Shown here: in pieces, positions 33,867 through 35,681 of the stretch | Layout of the letters: each line of letters opens with the position of its first letter | Numbering within the stretch: position 1 is the first letter of the stretch | Assembly: GCA_030831315.1 (NCBI GenBank) | Contig: JAURLI010000010.1 | Span: 1 to 35,681 of the forward strand | Direction: 5' to 3' | DNA: 35,681 bases | Source: Alphaproteobacteria bacterium | Lineage (GTDB): Bacteria; Pseudomonadota; Alphaproteobacteria; SMXQ01 | Translations under genes and position numbers: made by a program | Notes under the pieces: model-generated | The model's input: only the letters and a program-made list of their open reading frames with translations | What the model was told of the DNA's origin: nothing | Databases searched by the model: none

Positions 33867-35165
33867 ATGCTTTCAACGGACCTGAACGATCTCATTACCC
33901 TGACCGGGCCCGGCACGCCGGGCGGCAACATGTTTCGCCGCTTCTGGATCCCTGCCTGCCTGTCGAAGGAAGTGGCCGAACGCGAAGGCCCGCCGGTGCG
34001 CGTGCGCCTGCTCGGCGAAAAGCTCGTCGCCTTCCGTGGCCGCGACGGCCGCGTCGCACTCATCGGCGAGCATTGCCCGCATCGCGGCGCCTCGCTCTAT
34101 TTTGGGCGCAACGAAGACGGCGGCCTGCGCTGCCTCTATCACGGCTGGCTGGTCAATGGCGAAGGCCGCGTGACCGATGCCCCCGCGGAACCCGATCCTT
34201 CCGTGATCTGCCGCGACGCGCGCGCCGTCGCCTACCCCACCCATGAAGTGGCGGGTATCGTCTTTGCCTACATGGGCCCGCCCGAGAAGAAACCGCTGTT
34301 CCCGGCCTATCGCTTCACCACGGCACCCGAAAATCACATGTACGTCACCAAGTCCCTGCAGGAGTGCAATTACCTGCAGGGGCTCGAAGGCGAATGCGAT
34401 TCGGCGCACCTGTCCTTCCTGCACCGCGCGCTGCGCGGGCCGCTCGCCAACCGCACCATCTTCACCAGCCGCAAGCCGCAGTATTCATACGAGCGCACTG
34501 ACTTCGGCATCCGCCTGATCGCCACCCGCGAAACCGACGACGACCGGCTTTACGTGCGGATCTCGTCCTTCGTACTGCCCTATGGCTGCTGGGTGCCGGC
34601 ACGCAACCGCGAACTGCACATGCATGTACCCGCCGACGACACACACAGCTGGCGCTTCGATCTGGGCGTGCTTGATCACCCGGTTTCCGAGACGCCCAGC
34701 ATCGATGACCGCGGCCAGTTTCTGGACGAGGATTTCCGCAAGATTCCTAACATGTCGAACGACTACCTCCAGGACCGCGAGGTACAGAAGCACGACAATT
34801 TTTCAGGGATGAAGGGATTTCTGGCGCAGGACTCGGCGGTGACCGAAAGCATGGGGCCGCGTTTCGACCGCTCGCAGGAATACCTCGGTCAGAGCGATGC
34901 CGGCATCGTCGCCGTGCGCAACCTGATGGTGAAGACCATCCGCGATCTGGAAAAAGGGATTGAGCCGCCGCAGGTCGTGACCAAGGCCGAAGACAACATC
35001 TTCACCCATGTCGATACCTGCCAGGTGACCATCGAAAAGGGCGAGGACTGGCGCAAGCACCTGCCCCATGTCGCCGCACCCAAGGCGGTGCCGGGAGCGC
35101 CGCTGCCGCCCTTCCCCGACCCGGAAGGCAGCCTCAGGCGCGAAACCGGGACCCACGTGCGCTAG
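33867..35165 (+). CDS. Rieske non-heme iron oxygenase, large subunit (copy 3)
   Basis: A 432-residue phthalate 4,5-dioxygenase-type oxygenase. Rieske ligands: C70, H72 (CPHRG) and C89, H92 (CLYHGW). Mononuclear iron: NYLQGLEGECDSAHLSFLH with D178, H181, H186; late FLAQDSAVTESMGPRFDR carries the acidic-ligand region. It is closer in motif to copy 2 than to copy 1. AGGGAG precedes the ATG. The N-terminus MLSTDLNDLITLTGPGTPGGNMFRRFW is the family type. It follows the sulfatase by 36 bases, so co-transcription is likely and links desulfation to ring oxidation. The regulator gene is convergent, 10 bases away. Confidence 0.94.
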   Translation: MLSTDLNDLITLTGPGTPGGNMFRRFWIPACLSKEVAEREGPPVRVRLLGEKLVAFRGRDGRVALIGEHCPHRGASLYFGRNEDGGLRCLYHGWLVNGEGRVTDAPAEPDPSVICRDARAVAYPTHEVAGIVFAYMGPPEKKPLFPAYRFTTAPENHMYVTKSLQECNYLQGLEGECDSAHLSFLHRALRGPLANRTIFTSRKPQYSYERTDFGIRLIATRETDDDRLYVRISSFVLPYGCWVPARNRELHMHVPADDTHSWRFDLGVLDHPVSETPSIDDRGQFLDEDFRKIPNMSNDYLQDREVQKHDNFSGMKGFLAQDSAVTESMGPRFDRSQEYLGQSDAGIVAVRNLMVKTIRDLEKGIEPPQVVTKAEDNIFTHVDTCQVTIEKGEDWRKHLPHVAAPKAVPGAPLPPFPDPEGSLRRETGTHVR

Positions 35166-35175
35166 AGCGGTGAAA

Positions 35176-35681
35176 TCAGGCCCGCGCGCGGCGCAAAGGT
35201 GCGTCGCCCGGCATCTGGCCGATGGCCTTGAAGGAAGAGATCGAGGCGTTCTCGACATGGGCGCGGGCGGCGGCGCGGGCCGCCGTTATGTCGCGCGCCT
35301 CGATGGCAGCGACCAGCGCATCCACTTCGCCGATGCTTTCGGCCTTGCGTTCTTCGCGCGAAATGGAGGCAGCCCGCATCGGGCTCGTGCGCAGATGCAG
35401 GGTCATCAGCAGGTCGAAGGCCACCGGGTTGCGCGCGCCCTCGCAGAAGGCGTCGTAATAGATTTTCTTGGCGTCCAGGATCGCTTCCAGGTCGGCCAGC
35501 TGGTAGGCCCGCTTGAGGCCTTCGCCCGCTTCGCGGAAAGCCGCGCAATCGGCAGCGCTTGCGCGTTCGATGAACTGCTCGGCGATCAGGGCCTCGAGCT
35601 CGGCACGGATGCGATAGATGTTTTCGGCATCTTCCGTCGAAATCGGCGTCACCATCAGACCGCGCACGGTTGAATTGGAAA
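35176..35681 (-). CDS. GntR-family transcriptional regulator, FCD domain (partial)
   Basis: The minus frame is open to the window edge at 35681; the visible 168 residues hold the C-terminal all-helical FCD ligand domain. It begins at the end of the winged helix (STVRGLMVTPIS) and then TEDAENIYRIRAELEALIAEQF, the usual junction. The C-terminal DITAARAAARAHVENA is typical of the FCD group. The DNA-binding helix-turn-helix is cut off. FCD proteins commonly sense organic acids and repress catabolic genes, so it is a likely local regulator for the Rieske/sulfatase group; the operator is unknown. Confidence 0.88.
   Translation of the reverse strand, partial: SNSTVRGLMVTPISTEDAENIYRIRAELEALIAEQFIERASAADCAAFREAGEGLKRAYQLADLEAILDAKKIYYDAFCEGARNPVAFDLLMTLHLRTSPMRAASISREERKAESIGEVDALVAAIEARDITAARAAARAHVENASISSFKAIGQMPGDAPLRRARA

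Overview
The window is GC-rich, densely coded bacterial DNA without tRNA, rRNA, CRISPR or insertion sequences. Strong third-position GC bias, TTG/GTG starts and the gene content fit an alphaproteobacterium; genus cannot be judged from the sequence. No gap between genes exceeds about 225 bases. Both ends cut a gene: a PAS-domain sensor on the left and a GntR/FCD regulator on the right.

The theme is uptake and breakdown of carboxylated or oxygenated aromatic compounds, built from repeated families: three phthalate-dioxygenase-type Rieske oxygenases, four bicupins plus one single cupin, three RraA-type aldolase-like proteins in tandem, two class II aldolase/adducin proteins, and three ferric/spermidine-type ABC importers with fused two-domain permeases. 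Single members are a LigB-type extradiol dioxygenase, a 4,5-dihydroxyphthalate decarboxylase-like protein, an ACMSD-type amidohydrolase, an SDR dehydrogenase, a core MetE-like protein, a TauD-type dioxygenase, a formylglycine sulfatase and two MFS transporters.

Layout. 1-1845 (minus): PAS sensor and amidohydrolase. 2069-4571 (plus): bicupin, SDR, small cupin. 4573-13669 (minus): bicupin, solute-binding protein, bicupin, fused permease, MFS, MetE-like, MFS. This transporter has no ATPase gene here. 13825-21752 (minus): ABC ATPase, permease, three RraA-like genes, class II aldolase, Rieske oxygenase, bicupin, many overlapping or nearly so. The ATPase has no ATG/GTG/TTG at its proper N-terminus and seems to start at ATC. 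21939-24383 (plus): Rieske oxygenase and a Tat-exported solute-binding protein, diverging from the ATPase. 24394-25302 (minus): LigB-type dioxygenase. 25407-29397 (plus): complete ABC importer. 29394-35681: decarboxylase-like gene, TauD enzyme, class II aldolase, sulfatase, third Rieske oxygenase, GntR-type regulator.

Inferred joint role: ABC and MFS transporters import aromatic acids; the sulfatase and TauD enzyme may unmask conjugates; Rieske enzymes hydroxylate or demethylate; the Pht5-like and class II aldolase proteins may decarboxylate; the LigB-type enzyme and perhaps bicupins cleave the ring; amidohydrolase and RraA-type aldolases finish toward central metabolites. Several steps match the phthalate/protocatechuate 4,5-cleavage route, but no LigA, LigC or Rieske reductase gene is present, and the substrate is unknown.
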